This document shows positions 63,101-64,000 of a DNA stretch of 64,000 nt, in pieces. Each line of letters opens with the position of its first letter. Position 1 is the first letter of the stretch. The position numbers and the translations under genes are program-made. Under the pieces are notes generated by a model. That model saw nothing but the letters and a program-made list of their open reading frames with translations, was not told the origin of the DNA and did not search any database. The stretch is from Rariloculus sp963665575 (lineage in GTDB: Bacteria; Pseudomonadota; Gammaproteobacteria; Steroidobacterales; Rariloculaceae): the NCBI GenBank assembly GCA_963665575.2, contig CAXXDW010000004.1, forward strand, positions 247,517 to 311,516. The letters run 5' to 3'.

Positions 63101-64000
63101 CGCCGCTGTAGTCCGGCATCAGGTCGGTCGGCGGCGCGGCCACGGTCCAGTCGAACGAGAGCGTATCGGTGTCGCCGTCATCGTCGGTAACGGTGACGGT
63201 GGCGGTGCCCGTGCCGATGGCCGTCGGCGTGCCCGACACCAACCGAGCACTCGACATGCTCACCCCGGCCGGCAGGCCGCTGGCGGCGTAGCTCAGCGGC
63301 GCGTCGCCGCCGCTGGCCTCAGCCACGGTGAACGCGGTGATGGCGGCGTCCTGCGTCCAGGCCTGGGCCGGCACCGTCACGCCGCTGTAGTCCGGCAAGC
63401 GGTCCACCGTCACGTCCAGCGCCGAGCCGATGTTCTCGCACACCTCGATCGCTTCCTGGATCTCGTTGTCCAGCTCGTGATAGCACCCCTGCACCTGGTA
63501 GGTATACGTGCCCGTCGCCTGTGCAGTGAACGATTGGCTGACGTTGCCCGCGTCGGCCACGTTGTAGGATGCGGTCGTGCCGTCGGACGCGGTCTCGATC
63601 AGGGAGACATACAGGTAGGTTCGAGTCGTCGTCATCGAGCCGGAGACGGTGTAGCTGCCGTCGGAGCTCGGGTTGGACGAGGCCTCCAGGATCCCGGTCG
63701 GCGGTGGTGGTGGCGGCGCGGTGACGGTCCAGTCGAACGTCAGCGTATCGCTGTCGCCGTCGTCGTCGGTCACGGTAACCGTGGCCATGCCGGAGCCGGT
63801 GGCGGTCGGTGTCCCGGACACCACGCGCGCATCGGACATCGTGACCCCGGCCGGCAGGCCGTCGGCGGTGTAGCTCAGCGGCGCGTCGCCGCCTGTTGCC
63901 GCAGGCACCGTGAACGCGGTGATGGCGGCGTCCTGCGTCCAGCTTTGCGCCTGCACCGTCACGCCGCTGTAGTCCGGCATCAGGTCCACCGGCGGCGCGG
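57189..64000 (-). CDS. giant modular secreted protein with C-terminal HELHH peptidase-like domain, N-terminus beyond the window
   Basis: At least 2269 residues, open to the right window edge, so the N-terminus and any signal peptide are unseen. Six near-identical Ig-like (He_PIG/cadherin-like) modules start with DYSGVTV(P/Q)AQ(S/A)W, and three diverged ones follow. Between them lie three PKD-like modules (ADAGMDQTVDEG...), three PPC-like modules (SAQDIFGQLRGTG... to TLTAGQVYNFRVYP), and three modules ending QGCYHELDNEIQEA or a variant. The C-terminus has an FEDRT/YTN region and then LLHELHHVRE, the HExxH zinc-peptidase motif encoded at 57465-57479. EYNAEQRAEMVQDRY near the end could supply the third ligand. 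An adhesin-like stalk delivering a peptidase, possibly a polymorphic toxin, is inferred. Confidence 0.88.
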   Translation of the reverse strand, partial: APPVDLMPDYSGVTVQAQSWTQDAAITAFTVPAATGGDAPLSYTADGLPAGVTMSDARVVSGTPTATGSGMATVTVTDDDGDSDTLTFDWTVTAPPPPPPTGILEASSNPSSDGSYTVSGSMTTTRTYLYVSLIETASDGTTASYNVADAGNVSQSFTAQATGTYTYQVQGCYHELDNEIQEAIEVCENIGSALDVTVDRLPDYSGVTVPAQAWTQDAAITAFTVAEASGGDAPLSYAASGLPAGVSMSSARLVSGTPTAIGTGTATVTVTDDDGDTDTLSFDWTVAAPPTDLMPDYSGVTVPAQSWTQDAAITAFTVAEASGGDAPLSYAAASLPAGVTMSSARVVSGTPTAIGTGTATVTVTDDDGDTDTVSFGWTVEAEPIVEPELGSITNPHPLPDPVAVSAQDIFGQLRGTGRGNNAASATYFRFTVPADRAGEWTIAIDGTPNSGVDWDLRGDDGLRGLSGNADESDEITLTAGQVYNFRVYPHTTAARSDLTGLTLMLTAPPVDLMPDYSGVTVPAQSWTQDATITAFTVAEASSGDAPLSYAAGGLPAGVTMSTARVVSGTPTATGSGMATVTATDDDGDEDTLTFGWTVTAPPPPPPTGILETSSNPSSDGSYTVSGSMTTTRTYLYISLIETASDGTTASYNVADAGNVSQSFTAQATGTYTYQVQGCYHELDNEIQEAIEVCENISSALDVTVDRLPDYSGVTVPAQAWTQDAAITAFTVAEASGGDAPLSYAASGLPAGVSMSSARLVSGTPTAIGTGTATVTVTDDDGDTDTLSFGWTVEAEPVNTVPVADAGMDQTVDEGTVVTLDGTGSSDADDDPLTYEWTQPSGTSVQLSSTTAASPTFTAPDVTATEALVFSLTVNDGTVDSVASAVTITVEPIEPPELGTTTNPHPLPDPVAVSAQDIFGKLRGTGSGDSESSATYFRFTVPADRAGEWTIAIDGTPDSGANWDLKGEGGLSATSSNADESDDVTLTAGQVYKFRVYPDTTAARSGLTAMTLTVAPVDLMPDYSGVTVQAQSWTQDAAITAFTVAEASGGDAPLSYAAEGLPAGLNMSSTREISGTPTTVGTGTATITVTDNDNDTDTLTFDWEVTGNRSPVADAGMDQTVDEGAPVTLDGTGSSDADNDTLTYAWSLTSTGTTVTLTDADTARPTFTAPNLLAQEDLEFSLTVNDGTVDSAPSTVTITINADNDPPIADAGEDQTVRVGQRATLDGTDSSDPEGQALTYAWSLTSTGTTVTLTDADTARPAFTAPSTPTTLVFTLSVRDAPGNTAVSDTVTVTVEPEIIEPPELGTVDDPHLLPDPVAVSAQDIFGQLRGTGRRDNPASATYFRFTVPADRAGEWTIAIDGTPNSGLDWDLRGDGGMRGLSGNADESDEVTLTAGQVYNFRVYPYSSNARSRLTAMTLTLTAPPSTGPVFAVDTLDAVTWIGDVAITGFTVPEALGGSAPLSYTASGLPAGVTMSSVRVVSGTPTATGTGTATITVTDDDNDTDTLTFDWTVVDDSMPSFGSVTIPDQVWVTGEEITPFTAPLATSGNGELNYGVNNLPPGVIMLDTRRFQGLPTGAGSGTATLAAIDANGDIATLTFNWTVTAQLSFGSASIAAQTWTAGQAITAVAVPAASGGTGTLRYEAEGLPSGISLTTARQLSGRPLKNGSGTAQVKAIDASGNVATLMFQWTVADPNSPSTGTVLSASANPSTSSDYTISGNYTGTRDYLIWELHESDTRGNDRVYPVSPSTFTQNIVGRTNGTYTYRLEGCYLERHPMYQEAVELCGSVGDSLTVTVNGPAPDSVATQLDYTFQVRSGTIGTNGPMALFIDRTSTATGAGVFQDVILKQVGSGFELVAPASEPTVTPSGWPVATGVELVLDDINLDGFVDILVRDLSDAISGAQDQIVYAPGHKGGAVGTIRAVDDSLTQFLSEVGSWTANPRFFEDRTSSYQEPIVRLQETCYPDEDSQYCSYLPIVIGYVTVTIYTNASSEARNFANLFPVLNGSINLDVTLGSTQAIRLGGILEAIFGTDVLNGQLEQVCTGNVVYDIEHPLPCRVVKHVWQIVFGGVMNAQRRIDGEDGPNLDDNAMGSVTAPNQCRPLTASEKQLPRENWFSIEDIDEVRVCRGLHGYFPGQNPDTITAPDGHIYVGPGPGAPLVWREEYTTTHERSLLLHELHHVREVRRDDLGIWKVRWQSLVAYVTGGYVYFPTLQLNRSQDFDEYNAEQRAEMVQDRYRLTNALAVYRDDNGGATTTLLNNVIPFTSDDPDF
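61623..62370. repeat. long internal direct repeat, copy 1
   Basis: About 748 bases are repeated at an offset of 1518 bases (506 codons) at 63141-63888, with only scattered mismatches. The unit encodes an Ig-like module, the QGCYHELDN module and the start of another Ig-like module. The near-identity points to recent duplication or gene conversion, and this kind of repeat is a known risk for assembly collapse. Confidence 0.85.
63141..63888. repeat. long internal direct repeat, copy 2
   Basis: Partner of the unit at 61623-62370. Differences seen include GAGCCGATG versus GAGCTGATG and GAGACATAC versus GAGATATAC. Both copies keep the reading frame of the giant protein. Confidence 0.85.

Noticed and set aside
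1..64000. CRISPR array or replication origin
   Set aside because: No set of evenly spaced short repeats with unique spacers and no cluster of DnaA-box-like sites was seen; the repeats found are coding or simple duplications.

Overview
The window looks like a GC-rich gammaproteobacterial chromosome, probably from an environmental or marine lineage. The main support is gene order. hfq, hflX, hflK, hflC, a DUF2065 gene and purA sit beside miaA, mutL, an AmiB-type amidase, tsaE, nnr and queG, and a second block holds pcnB, a deoxynucleoside kinase, panB and panC. The MutL carries the endonuclease-type C-terminal motifs, as in lineages without MutH-directed repair. No name more precise than Gammaproteobacteria can be supported from the sequence alone.

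Layout. 1-1551 is the start of an oxidoreductase-SelD fusion. 1769-11152 is an accessory, defence-like stretch: a DUF2779 nuclease-like protein, a DUF4143 ATPase with nested palindromes upstream, a Fic protein, a small-protein/Doc toxin-antitoxin pair, a CxxC microprotein, a double HicB-like protein, and a WYL regulator paired with a tandem-AAA+ ATPase. 11433-18280 holds secreted or envelope proteins: an NHL beta-propeller with an in-frame TGA, a small membrane protein, and a DUF1592 cytochrome-like lipoprotein. 18606-26443 is transport and redox: EamA, PntB/PntA, Bcr/CflA, and FeoB/FeoA behind a Fur-box-like site. 26588-30346 is a compact module of an ECF sigma factor, a membrane protein with a dockerin-like segment, a secreted cohesin-like protein and a VIT/VWA lipoprotein. 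30456-48480 is core housekeeping. tRNA-Glu(CTC) at 48557 marks the edge of an integrated region (48632 to the window end) with a Uma2 protein, two tandem tyrosine recombinases, an AT-richer ClpP-like gene and an IS1380 element. The region ends with a giant repeat-rich secreted protein.

The most interesting locus is 54947-64000. A giant protein built from Ig-like, PKD and PPC-like modules ends in a HELHH zinc-peptidase-like domain. It is followed on the same strand by a secreted ankyrin-repeat protein, a small membrane-anchored protein, and a decayed second copy of the giant protein's pre-C-terminal region. A 100-bp block is identical at 99 positions between the two copies while flanking sequence has diverged. 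This is the layout expected of a polymorphic toxin with immunity genes and an orphan cassette, but no such function has been shown here.

Three genes (the AAA+ ATPase, feoB and purA) each lack exactly one base in a G-run followed by C. Restoring one G rebuilds a full-length protein each time, and purA is normally essential, so homopolymer sequencing error is the leading explanation. The TGA in the NHL gene cannot be explained by an indel. Coordinates were read by hand; a one-base uncertainty is possible near 48480.
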